From contig NZ_BMTD01000009.1 in NCBI RefSeq assembly GCF_014649495.1, forward strand, positions 124,001 to 188,000: DNA of 64,000 bases, in the 5' to 3' direction. The position numbers and the translations under genes are program-made. The notes under the pieces were generated by a model that saw nothing but the letters and a program-made list of their open reading frames with translations, was not told the origin of the DNA and ran no database searches. The DNA is from Streptomyces filipinensis. Lineage in GTDB: Bacteria; Actinomycetota; Actinomycetes; Streptomycetales; Streptomycetaceae. The first letter of the stretch is position 1. Each line of letters opens with the position of its first letter. Positions 16,839 to 25,033 of the stretch are shown piece after piece.

Positions 16839-18122
16839 ATGCCCGACCAGTCCATCCCCGAGGCCCGTACGCCCGAGTCCGCGGTACCGGAGCCCGCGGC
16901 CGGCAGCGGCGCGGGCATCTCCCGACGCGTGCTGCTCGGCACCGCGGGCGCCACCGGTCTCGTGCTCGGCGCGGCCGGCGGGGCCGTGGGGTACGCCGCC
17001 GCCCCCGCCCAGACCACCCCGCTGGCCTCGGTGGGCTCCGACCGGGCGATGTTTCACGGGAAACATCAGCCCGGCATCACCGAGGGGCTCCAGGCGCGCG
17101 GCCACCTCGCCGCCTTCGACCTCGTGCCGGGCGCGGGCCGCAAGGAGGCGGCGGCCCTGCTGCGCCGCTGGTCGACGACGGCCGAGCGGCTGATGGCGGG
17201 CGAGCCCGCGCCGCACGACGACACCGACGTGGCCCGCGACGCCGGCCCCTCCTCACTGACGATCACCTTCGGCTTCGGGCACGGCTTCTTCGGCAGGACC
17301 GGCCTGGACAAGCAGCGGCCTGCCGCGCTGGACCCGCTGCCGGACTTCTCCTCCGACCATCTCGACAGGGCACGCAGCGACGGGGACCTGTGGGTGCAGA
17401 TCGGCGCGAACGACGCCCTGGTCGCCTTCCACGCCCTGCGCGCGATCCAGAAGGAGGCGGGCGGTGCGGCCCGGCTGCGCTGGCAGATGAACGGCTTCAA
17501 CCGCACCCCGGGTGCCACCGCGCATCCCCTGACGGCCCGCAACCTCATGGGCCAGCTCGACGGCACCCGCAACCCGAAGCCGGCCGACTCCGACTTCGAC
17601 CGGCGGATCTTCGTGCCCGCCACGGGCGAGCCCGCCTGGATGGCGAACGGCTCCTACGCCGTCGTACGCCGCATCCGCATGCTCCTGGACGACTGGGAGA
17701 AGCTGTCGGTGCCTGCGCAGGAGGCGGTCATCGGACGCCGGAAGTCCAACGGGGCGCCGCTGTCCGGGGGCGATGAGACGACCCCGATGGACCTGGAGAA
17801 GGCCGACGCCAAGGGCGAGTACGTCGTCCCGCTCAACGCGCACGCGCGGATCACCCGGCCCGACAAGAACGGCGGCGCGGCCATGCTGCGGCGCCCCTTC
17901 TCCTACCACGACGGCTTCGACGCGGACGGCACACCGGACGCCGGTCTGCTGTTCGTCTGCTGGCAGGCGGATCCGCTGCGCGGTTTCGTACCGGTGCAGC
18001 GCAAGCTCGACCGGGGCGACGCGCTCTCGCAGTACATCCGGCACGAGGCGAGCGGGCTGTTCGCGGTGCCGGGCGGGGCGGCGAAGGGCGATTATGTGGG
18101 GCAGCAGCTGCTGGAAGGGTGA
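16839..18122 (+). CDS. dtpA: TAT-exported dye-decolourising heme peroxidase (DtpA-like)
   Basis: 427 residues. A twin-arginine signal (ISRRVLLGTAGATGLVLGAA) means folded export with heme. DyP family residues: distal Asp in LMGQLDGTRNP (about 241), proximal His in PLNAHARITRP (about 335) and distal Arg in MLRRPFSY (about 351). In S. lividans the homologue works with Sco and the GlxA radical oxidase in hyphal-tip development (recalled). Its position directly after CopCD fits. A one-mismatch parS (17051-17064) lies in codons about 71-75. Iron-only EfeB is the main alternative, but the copper context favours DtpA. Confidence 0.92.
   Translation: MPDQSIPEARTPESAVPEPAAGSGAGISRRVLLGTAGATGLVLGAAGGAVGYAAAPAQTTPLASVGSDRAMFHGKHQPGITEGLQARGHLAAFDLVPGAGRKEAAALLRRWSTTAERLMAGEPAPHDDTDVARDAGPSSLTITFGFGHGFFGRTGLDKQRPAALDPLPDFSSDHLDRARSDGDLWVQIGANDALVAFHALRAIQKEAGGAARLRWQMNGFNRTPGATAHPLTARNLMGQLDGTRNPKPADSDFDRRIFVPATGEPAWMANGSYAVVRRIRMLLDDWEKLSVPAQEAVIGRRKSNGAPLSGGDETTPMDLEKADAKGEYVVPLNAHARITRPDKNGGAAMLRRPFSYHDGFDADGTPDAGLLFVCWQADPLRGFVPVQRKLDRGDALSQYIRHEASGLFAVPGGAAKGDYVGQQLLEG
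17051..17064. other. parS-like site, one mismatch, inside dtpA
   Basis: GTTTCACGGGAAAC differs from the parS core GTTTCACGTGAAAC at one central position. It is within the mature-protein start of dtpA. It is the only near-parS I found in the left half of the window. Confidence 0.35.
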
Positions 18123-18204
18123 ATTTCCGGTTCCAAACCCCCCGGTCGTGTGGTGTTCCTGAGATGCGCAAGCCGCTTGGCCCTGCGCCCATTAGGGTGA
18201 GGAC

Positions 18205-19137
18205 ATGCCAGCGAGCTATGCGTATCTCGGCCCCGAGGGCACCTTCACCGAGGTGGCCCTGCGCACGCTCCCGGAAGCGGCCACCCGGGAACTCGTCCCG
18301 TATGTCTCGGTGCAGTCCGCGCTGGACGCGGTACGGACCGGTGAGGCGGAGGCGGCGTTCGTGCCGATCGAGAACTCCGTCGAGGGCGGCATCACCACCA
18401 CCCTGGACGAGCTGGTCGCGGGCGAACCGCTGATGATCTACCGCGAGGTGCTGCTGTCGATCACCTTCGCGCTGCTGGTCCGGCCCGGCACGAACCTCGC
18501 GGACATCAAGACGGTCTCCGCCCACCCGGCGGCCCAGCCGCAGGTGCGTAACTGGCTGCGCACACATCTCCCGGACGCGATCTGGGAGTCGGCCGCCTCC
18601 AACGCGGACGCGGCCCGTCTGGTCCAGGAGGGCCGCTACGACGCCGCCTTCGCGGGCGAGTTCGCCGCGGCCCGCTACGGCCTTGAGGCCCTGGAGACCG
18701 GGATCCACGACGCGGAGAACGCGCAGACCCGGTTCGTCCTGGTCGGCCGTCCGGCCCGGCCCGCCGCACCGACCGGCGCCGACAAGACCTCGGTGGTCCT
18801 GTGGCAGCGCGACGACCACCCCGGTGCCCTGCGCGACCTGCTGGGCGAGTTCGCCTCGCGCGGGATCAACCTGATGCTGCTGCAGTCCCGCCCGACCGGC
18901 GCCGGCATCGGCAACTACTGCTTCTGCATCGACGCCGAGGGCCATATCTCCGACCGGCGGATGGCGGAGGCGCTGATGGGGCTGAAGCGGATCTGTCTGC
19001 AGGTGCGCTTCCTCGGCTCCTATCCGCGCGCGGACATCGCGCCGGACGAGGCTCCGGCGACCCGGCCGGGAACCTCGGACGAGGAGTTCATGGCGGCTGC
19101 GGACTGGGTGACCCGCTGCCAGGACGGCCGCTTCTAG
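18205..19137 (+). CDS. pheA: Prephenate dehydratase
   Basis: 310 residues, monofunctional PheA converting prephenate to phenylpyruvate for phenylalanine synthesis. Starts SYAYLGPEGTFTEVA; the catalytic-domain motifs IENSVEGGI and AQTRFVLVG (the TRF threonine) are present. A C-terminal ACT domain (about 195-280) contains LLQSRPTGAGIGNY, the ESRP-equivalent with Q-S-R-P, so phenylalanine feedback binding is likely. ATG 18205; weak ribosome site (GTGAGGAC). No chorismate mutase domain is attached. Followed by a 530-bp gap with DnaA boxes. Confidence 0.95.
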   Translation: MPASYAYLGPEGTFTEVALRTLPEAATRELVPYVSVQSALDAVRTGEAEAAFVPIENSVEGGITTTLDELVAGEPLMIYREVLLSITFALLVRPGTNLADIKTVSAHPAAQPQVRNWLRTHLPDAIWESAASNADAARLVQEGRYDAAFAGEFAAARYGLEALETGIHDAENAQTRFVLVGRPARPAAPTGADKTSVVLWQRDDHPGALRDLLGEFASRGINLMLLQSRPTGAGIGNYCFCIDAEGHISDRRMAEALMGLKRICLQVRFLGSYPRADIAPDEAPATRPGTSDEEFMAAADWVTRCQDGRF

Positions 19138-19160
19138 CCGGTCCTACCTGCATCTCATCG

Positions 19161-19500
19161 TTATCCACAGAGGTTATCCACAGGTGCCCTTCTCGACCTG
19201 GGGACAAGTCGACAAGCAAAGGCGACCAGGTCGACAAATCACCCTGTGGCCCCCAGATCGGGTCACGGTCACCTGGTTCACCCTTCGCCCACCCGTTTCC
19301 TTTGGTTCATCTTTCAGGGGGGCCGTTTTCCACCCGATAGCAGGTGTCGAGGCGGTTTGACCCGGGAATTCTTCCCTCCGTTCCTCACTTCCGGAATGAT
19401 CAATTCCGAAGTCCACAGACCTTCCACACAGCCTGTGGATAACTCTTCGAGGGGTGTGGATTTCTGTGGACAACCAGTCCGCCAAGTCCCGTTCTCCACA
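19161..19500. other. DnaA-box cluster in the pheA-serS gap
   Basis: The gap 19138-19667 has no gene. It holds TTATCCACA at 19161-19169 and 19174-19182 (plus), its complement at 19434-19442, the complement of perfect TTGTCCACA at 19465-19473, and TTCTCCACA at 19492-19500. Weaker matches lie at 19409-19417 and 19455-19463. GTCGACAA-type repeats occur near 19208-19238. The region is more AT-rich than the flanks. No dnaA or dnaN is adjacent, so this is not oriC; it may titrate DnaA or control serS. Confidence 0.65.
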
Positions 19501-19562
19501 AGGGAATCCGGTCAACACGACGCCTGGGACCTGCCCCGTCCCAGGGAGTGAGACACTTTTCC

Positions 19563-19590
19563 TTGACACGCTCGGCAATTACCCCATAAC
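19563..19590 (+). promoter_or_regulatory. Candidate serS promoter (HrdB-type)
   Basis: TTGACA (19563-19568), 16-bp spacer, CATAAC (19585-19590), about 78 bp before the serS GTG. The best sigma-70-like match in the gap. It is located just after the DnaA-box cluster. Confidence 0.55.
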
Positions 19591-19667
19591 GGAACGTACG
19601 CCGCGAATCAGAACACGTCGGAATAGAGATTCGTGAGCGGCAACCCGGCACCGGTAGCCTTGGGCTC

Positions 19668-20945
19668 GTGATTGACCTTCGCCTGCTTCGTGAGGACCCC
19701 GACCGTGTGCGCGCGTCCCAGCGCGCCCGTGGAGAGGACGTCGCGCTCGTCGACGCTCTCCTGTCTGCCGACGAGCGGCGCAGGTCCTCCGGCGTCCGCT
19801 TCGACGAGCTGCGAGCCGAGCAGAAGCAGCTCGGCAAGCTGATCCCCAAGGCCTCCGGCGACGAGAAGGCCGAGCTGCTCAAGCGCGCCGAACAGCTCAA
19901 GGCCGACGTCAAGGCCGCCGACGCCGAGCGCGACGCGGCCGACGCCGAGACCCAGGAGCTGCTGCTCCGGCTCGGCAACCTCGTCCACCCCGACGTGCCG
20001 GTCGGCGGCGAGGAGGACTTCGTCACGCTGGAGACGCACGGCACGATCCGCGACTTCGGCGCCGAGGGCTTCGCGCCCAAGGACCACCTGGAGCTCGGCC
20101 AGCTGCTCGGCGCCATCGACGTCGAGCGCGGCGCGAAGGTCTCCGGCTCCCGCTTCTACTTCCTCACCGGTGTCGGCGCCCTGCTGGAGCTGGCCCTGGT
20201 GAACGCCGCGATCGCCCAGGCCACCGCGGCCGGCTTCACCCCGATGCTCACCCCGGCGCTGGTCCGTCCGCATTCCATGGGCGGCACCGGCTTCCTCGGC
20301 CAGGCGGCCCAGGACGTCTACCACCTCGACAAGGACGACCTGTACCTGGTCGGCACCTCCGAGGTCCCGCTGGCGGCCTACCACATGGACGAGATCATCG
20401 ACGCCGACAAGCTGCCGCTGCGGTACGCGGGCTTCTCGCCCTGCTTCCGCCGCGAGGCCGGCTCGCACGGCAAGGACACCCGGGGCATCTTCCGTGTGCA
20501 CCAGTTCGACAAGGTCGAGATGTTCTCCTACGTCGCGCCGGAGGACTCCCGGGCGGAACACCAGCGGCTGCTGGAATGGGAGAAGCAGTGGCTGACGTCG
20601 CTGGAGCTGCCGTTCCGCGTCATCGACGTCGCCAGCGCCGACCTCGGCTCCTCGGCCGCCCGTAAGTACGACTGCGAGGCGTGGATCCCGACCCAGGGCA
20701 AGTACCGCGAGCTGACCTCGACCTCGGACTGCACGGAGTTCCAGTCCCGGCGCCTGTCGATCCGCGTCCGCGACGGCAAGCAGGTCAAGCCGCTCGCCAC
20801 GCTCAACGGCACGCTGTGCGCCGTCCCGCGCACCATCGTGGCGATCCTGGAGAACCACCAGCTGGCCGACGGGTCCGTCCGGGTTCCCGAGGTGCTGCGC
20901 CCGTACCTGGGCGGCCGGGAGGTCCTGGAGCCGGTCGCCAGGTGA
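19668..20945 (+). CDS. serS: Seryl-tRNA synthetase
   Basis: 425 residues from GTG 19668 (MIDLRLLREDPD). The N-terminal coiled-coil arm (about 30-105) is rich in Glu/Lys/Ala and binds the tRNA-Ser variable arm. Class II motif 2 is FSPCFRREAGSHGKDTRG and motif 3 is NGTLCAVPRTIVAILENHQ. Full length. Its stop overlaps the GTG of the HAD gene, and a tRNA-Ser gene lies 1 kb downstream. No T-box-like leader was seen. Confidence 0.97.
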   Translation: MIDLRLLREDPDRVRASQRARGEDVALVDALLSADERRRSSGVRFDELRAEQKQLGKLIPKASGDEKAELLKRAEQLKADVKAADAERDAADAETQELLLRLGNLVHPDVPVGGEEDFVTLETHGTIRDFGAEGFAPKDHLELGQLLGAIDVERGAKVSGSRFYFLTGVGALLELALVNAAIAQATAAGFTPMLTPALVRPHSMGGTGFLGQAAQDVYHLDKDDLYLVGTSEVPLAAYHMDEIIDADKLPLRYAGFSPCFRREAGSHGKDTRGIFRVHQFDKVEMFSYVAPEDSRAEHQRLLEWEKQWLTSLELPFRVIDVASADLGSSAARKYDCEAWIPTQGKYRELTSTSDCTEFQSRRLSIRVRDGKQVKPLATLNGTLCAVPRTIVAILENHQLADGSVRVPEVLRPYLGGREVLEPVAR

Positions 20946-21757
20946 CCGGCTTCCCCTACCGACTGATCGCCACCGACCTCGACGGGACGCTCCTGCGCTC
21001 CGACGAGTCGGTGTCCGGGCGCACCCGTGACGCGCTCGCCGCGGCCACCGCGGCGGGCGCCGCCCACATCGTCGTCACCGGCCGCTCGGTCCCCTGGACC
21101 CGGCACATCCTGGACGACCTCGGCTACGACGGCCTCGCCGTCTGCGGCCAGGGCGCACAGGTCTACGACGCCGGTGCGCACCGCCTGCTGACGTCCGTGA
21201 CCCTGGACCGGCAGCTGGCGGGCGTGGCCCTGGCCAAGATAGAGGCCGAGGTGGGTCCGCTGTATCTGGCGGCCAGCCGCGACGGCCTGGACGGCGAGGT
21301 GCTGGTGGGCCCCGGTTACGCGGTCACCGGCACGCTCCCGGCGACCCCCTTCACGGATGCCTCCGACCTCTGGGCGGCCCCGCTCAACAAGATCTACGTC
21401 CAGCACCCGACGATGGGCGACGACGAGTTGGCTCAGGCCGCCCGGCAGGCCGCCGGAGGCTTCGTCACGGTCGCCATGGCGGGCGCGGGCATCGTGGAAC
21501 TGCTCCCGCTGGGCCTGTCCAAGGCCACGGGCCTGTCCCTCGCCGCCCGCCGTCTCGGCCTGAAGGCCGCGGACACGATCGCCTTCGGCGACATGCCCAA
21601 CGACATCCCGATGTTCGCCTGGGCCGCCCACGGGGTGGCCATGGGGGACGCCCACGAGGAACTGAAGGCGGTGGCCGACGAGGTGACCTCCTCCCACGAG
21701 GAGGACGGCATCGCGGTGGTGCTGGAGCGGTTGCTGGCTCAGGGGCTGCGCCCTTAG
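20942..21757 (+). CDS. Cof-type HAD phosphatase
   Basis: 271 residues from GTG 20942, which overlaps the serS TGA (GTGA), so translation is coupled. HAD motif I is IATDLDGTLLR, motif II VVTGRSV, and motif III/IV FGDMPNDIPMF; a C2B cap lies between. Cof-type enzymes dephosphorylate sugar phosphates, pyridoxal phosphate or FMN. Pairing with serS is conserved in Streptomyces as far as I recall, but the substrate is unknown. A second close relative is at 32168-33037. Confidence 0.9.
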   Translation: MTGFPYRLIATDLDGTLLRSDESVSGRTRDALAAATAAGAAHIVVTGRSVPWTRHILDDLGYDGLAVCGQGAQVYDAGAHRLLTSVTLDRQLAGVALAKIEAEVGPLYLAASRDGLDGEVLVGPGYAVTGTLPATPFTDASDLWAAPLNKIYVQHPTMGDDELAQAARQAAGGFVTVAMAGAGIVELLPLGLSKATGLSLAARRLGLKAADTIAFGDMPNDIPMFAWAAHGVAMGDAHEELKAVADEVTSSHEEDGIAVVLERLLAQGLRP

Positions 21758-21925
21758 GGGTCGCAGTACCGTCACCAACCGCCGTGGGCGGTCGTCCCGC
21801 TGGGGCTGAACGGGTGGGCACGGCCTGCGACACCGGGCGCGGTCGGTGGGGCCGCGGGTGCGCTCCGGGCCGACTGCACGCCCTGCGAGCCGACAGCCCG
21901 GCCAGGACCCGGTGACAACGTCTCG

Positions 21926-22010
<85 letters not shown>

Positions 22011-22248
22011 GGGTGGGCGGCCCACGCGAGAGTGACATCGCGTGCTCGAAGCGGCCGCCCCGGGCAGCTCCTGGAGCTCCTCGGTGGGGTAACTACACCG
22101 GAGCCGGCCTCGGGCTGCCCTGTCGGGAGCTGGGCGTACTGCCGTGCATGGACATCGCCCACCTCCTCTCCCAGAGCGTGGCGCCGGGACACTCCCGGCG
22201 GATGGGGTACAACCACTCTGGCCTGCCGCCGAGTCGGGTGCCACCGAA

Positions 22249-22452
22249 TTACCGGCGGCGCCACCTGCGGCGCCTCGCCGTGCCGAAGAACCAGCCCGCC
22301 GGCGGCTCGTCGGAGCGCCACGGCCGGGGCTCGGGCTCCTCGGCGCGCCAGCGGGCGGCGAGCATACGGGCCCGCGCGGATGGTTCGGAGGTCTCGGCGC
22401 TCCGTATGAAGGCCTCGTCCAGGACCAGTTCGTCCCAGACGCCGCCCTCCAA
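22249..22452 (-). CDS. Small conserved actinobacterial protein, TTG start
   Basis: 67 residues. The segment LVLDEAFIRSAETSEPSARAR, then MLAARWRAEEPEPRPWRSDEPP, resembles the N-terminal region of a Streptomyces family I know from SCO2583-type membrane proteins, but here it ends in a very basic tail with no membrane segment. TTG at 22452 is the only usable start before the upstream stop, with a weak GGA 5 nt before it. It follows the ABC permease by 34 bp on the same strand and is probably the last gene of that operon. Function unknown. Confidence 0.6.
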   Translation of the reverse strand: MEGGVWDELVLDEAFIRSAETSEPSARARMLAARWRAEEPEPRPWRSDEPPAGWFFGTARRRRWRRR

Positions 22453-22486
22453 GCGTCCGTACCCGTCGTTGAGGGGGCGGCGGGGG

Positions 22487-23206
22487 CTACTCCTCGCCCG
22501 CCAGCTTCAGCGTCCGCAGCTTCTGCCCGGCGTACCAGGTGGCCAGCACGGTGACCGCCACCAGCAGCACGGTGGCCGTCGTCAGGCCCACCTCCGAGGT
22601 CACCAGGTCACCGCCGGCGATCTTGTGTGCGACGGCCAGCGACCACTGCTGGACGCTCAGCGTGCGCGCACCGGGCACCAGGGAGCCGAACAGGGCCTCC
22701 CAGACGAGGGCGTAGACCAGCCCGAAGACCACCGCGTGCCGGGACACCGTGCCGAGGAGCAGGAAGAGCGCGGAGTACGCAATGGAGGACACCAGCGCGG
22801 CCACGGTGTAGGCGACGGCGATCTGCTGTCCGTTGCCGTTGAGGATCAGTCCCGCGATCAGGGTCGGCACCGCCGAGAAGACCATGGTCACGGCGATGGC
22901 GACGATCAGCTTGGTGAAGATGATCGTGGGCCGCTTCAGTGGCTTGGACAGCAGGTAGACCACGGAGCCGTCGTCGATCTCCGGGCCGATCGCGCCGGTG
23001 CCCGCGATGACACCGATGATCGGCACCATCGTGGCGATCGCGAAGCCGCCGAGCACGTCCGCGGCGGTCTGGTCGTCGGCTCCCGTCAGGCCGCGCACGG
23101 CGACGGAGAGCACGATCAGCAGCAGCGGCAGCGCGCCAAGGATGAGGGCCCGGCGACGGCCGAGCAGGGCCCGGTAGGTGAGCCGGGCGACGGTGGGGTC
23201 GTACAT
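22487..23206 (-). CDS. ABC-2 type exporter permease (second system)
   Basis: 239 residues with about six membrane helices: RALILGALPLLLIVLSVAVRGL near the N-terminus, FAIATMVPIIGVIAGTGAIG, the motif EIDDGSVVYLLSKPLKRPTI typical of ABC-2 permeases, then IVAIAVTMVFSAVPTLIAGLIL and two later pairs. It is preceded by its ATPase with a 10-bp gap and forms the transmembrane half of an ATP-driven exporter; substrate unknown. Last membrane component in a minus-strand four-gene ABC operon. Confidence 0.87.
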   Translation of the reverse strand: MYDPTVARLTYRALLGRRRALILGALPLLLIVLSVAVRGLTGADDQTAADVLGGFAIATMVPIIGVIAGTGAIGPEIDDGSVVYLLSKPLKRPTIIFTKLIVAIAVTMVFSAVPTLIAGLILNGNGQQIAVAYTVAALVSSIAYSALFLLLGTVSRHAVVFGLVYALVWEALFGSLVPGARTLSVQQWSLAVAHKIAGGDLVTSEVGLTTATVLLVAVTVLATWYAGQKLRTLKLAGEE

Positions 23207-23216
23207 CTTCGGCCTC

Positions 23217-24128
23217 CTACGCCGCGACCAGATACGAGAAGACGGACTCCAGGGACTCGTCGGACGGCGAGACCGTGAGAAGCCGGATGCCGTGGTCCCG
23301 GGCGACCTTCGGCAGCAGGGCGGTGAACCGGCCGAAGTCGACGGCCTGGATGCGCAGCGCTCCCTCGGTCACGTCGACCTCGATGCCGGCCGTCGAGGGG
23401 TCTGCGATCAGCGCGGCCGCGAGGGCACGGTCGTCGCTGGAGCGGACCAGATAGCGGTGCGGGCGGTCGGTCATCAGCCGGCGGATCTTGCGGAAGTCGC
23501 CGCTGGCCGCGTGCCGTCCGGCGACGACGACCTCGATGTGCCGGGCGAGTTGCTCGACCTCCTCCAGGATGTGCGAGGAGAACAGCACGGTGCGGCCCTC
23601 GTCGCCCATCTTGCGCAGCAGGTCCATCAGTTGCATGCGCTGGCGCGGGTCCATGCCGTTGAACGGCTCGTCGAGCAGCAGCAGCGACGGGTCGTGCACC
23701 AGCGCGCTCGCCATCTTCACGCGCTGCCGCATGCCCTTGGAGTACGTGGAGATCTTCCGGTCCTGCGCGTACTCCATCTCGACCGTGGCGAGCGCCCGTT
23801 GGGCCGCCTTGGCGCCCAGGCCGTGCAGCTCGGCGTTGGCGAGGACGAACTCGCGGCCGGTGAGGAAGTCGTACATCGCCTCGCGTTCGGGGACGATGCC
23901 GATGTGGCGGTAGATCTGCTCGTTGCGCCACACGGGCTGTCCGTCGAGGGTGACGGTGCCGGTGGACGGGGCGAGGAAGCCGCCCATCATGTTGATCAGG
24001 GTGGACTTTCCGGCGCCGTTGGGACCGAGCAGGCCGGTGACGCCGGGGCCGATGGTCATGGTGATGTCGTTGACGGCGACCACGTTGCCGAACCAGCGGG
24101 AGACGTGGTCGATGCTGAGGGTCGTCAC
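23217..24128 (-). CDS. ABC transporter ATPase (second system)
   Basis: 303 residues from GTG 24128, overlapping the stop of the upstream permease (GTGA). Walker A GPNGAGKSTLI, signature YSKGMRQRVKMA, Walker B LLLLDEPFNGMDP. The C-terminal extension of about 80 residues (ALAAALIADPSTAGIEVDV) is the regulatory tail of DrrA/NatA-type exporters. Pairs with the 239-residue permease downstream. The substrate is not predictable. Confidence 0.92.
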   Translation of the reverse strand: MTTLSIDHVSRWFGNVVAVNDITMTIGPGVTGLLGPNGAGKSTLINMMGGFLAPSTGTVTLDGQPVWRNEQIYRHIGIVPEREAMYDFLTGREFVLANAELHGLGAKAAQRALATVEMEYAQDRKISTYSKGMRQRVKMASALVHDPSLLLLDEPFNGMDPRQRMQLMDLLRKMGDEGRTVLFSSHILEEVEQLARHIEVVVAGRHAASGDFRKIRRLMTDRPHRYLVRSSDDRALAAALIADPSTAGIEVDVTEGALRIQAVDFGRFTALLPKVARDHGIRLLTVSPSDESLESVFSYLVAA

Positions 24129-25033
24129 AGTCCCACCTTCTTGTAGCGGCGCACCAGCAGGCCGTAGCTGCCGGCGATCAGGGCGAGCACGACCAGGACG
24201 TACACCACGCCCTGCGCGGTCGACGGGTCGACCGCTCCGGGGTTGCGGGCGGTCGCGCCCAGGAAGGCGGACTGGACGCCGTCGATGAGCGTGACGGGCG
24301 AGAACAGGCCGATCCACGGGATGACGCCGGAGTGGTTCTGCACATCGGCGATGGCCTGGAGCGTACTGACCGCGCCGTAGGAGATGATCATCACGGCGAT
24401 CACCGCGGCGATGCCGAAGCCCCGGCGCGGGGTGACGGCGGCGATGACCAGGCCGATGCCGGCGAAGAGCAGGGAGAGCAGGGCCACGGAGACCAGTCCC
24501 TCGGCGAATTGCTTCGTCTGGTGGGCGAAGCCCAGCTTGGACAGCAGCGCGCCCACGTACATCACCAGCAGGGGGGCGGCGGTCAGGATGAAGATCGCCG
24601 AGGCGAGCGAGGCGAACTTGGCGCGGACGTAGTCGGCGGTCTCGATGGGCCGCGAGAAGTACAGCGGCACGGTCTTGAAGCGCAGGTCGCGGGAGACGGA
24701 CTGGGGTGCCTGCGCGGCGACGTACAGGCTGATCACGGCCTGCATCATGATCGCGTAGCGGGTGTAGGCCACCGGCAGTTCGTGCGCCTTGGTGGCGACC
24801 GCGACGGCCACCATGATGGCGGCGGGCACGCACATCACCGCGAACAGCAGCATCGGCAGCACCTTGGACTTGGCCGAGCGGCCCAGGCCGTAGGCGCCGC
24901 GCAGGGACTGCGAGTACAGCGAGCGGCGGGCGTAGGCGCGTCCGAGGCGGGGGCCGTCGTAGCCGCGGTAGCCGATGTCGTGGATGCGGGTCTGGTCGCC
25001 CGCGGGCGAGGTCAGGGGCTGCTCAACCGCCAT
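24125..25033 (-). CDS. ABC-2 type exporter permease (first system)
   Basis: 302 residues. IHDIGYRGYDGPRLGR at the N-terminus is a conserved signature of actinobacterial ABC permeases of this type. About six helices follow, with VSRDLRFKTVPLYFSRPIETADYV as the cytoplasmic coupling motif. ATG 25033 lies 11 bp inside the end of the preceding ATPase gene, and its stop overlaps the next ATPase start, so the operon is tightly coupled. Partner of the 329-residue ATPase. Confidence 0.88.
   Translation of the reverse strand: MAVEQPLTSPAGDQTRIHDIGYRGYDGPRLGRAYARRSLYSQSLRGAYGLGRSAKSKVLPMLLFAVMCVPAAIMVAVAVATKAHELPVAYTRYAIMMQAVISLYVAAQAPQSVSRDLRFKTVPLYFSRPIETADYVRAKFASLASAIFILTAAPLLVMYVGALLSKLGFAHQTKQFAEGLVSVALLSLLFAGIGLVIAAVTPRRGFGIAAVIAVMIISYGAVSTLQAIADVQNHSGVIPWIGLFSPVTLIDGVQSAFLGATARNPGAVDPSTAQGVVYVLVVLALIAGSYGLLVRRYKKVGL

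Noticed and set aside
19138..19667. The serS DnaA-box cluster as a replication origin
   Set aside because: dnaA and dnaN are absent and the number of boxes is well below a Streptomyces oriC; it is treated as an accessory cluster.
19569..19667. A T-box leader controlling serS
   Set aside because: The gap after the promoter is too short for the full element and no T-box core sequence or specifier loop was seen.
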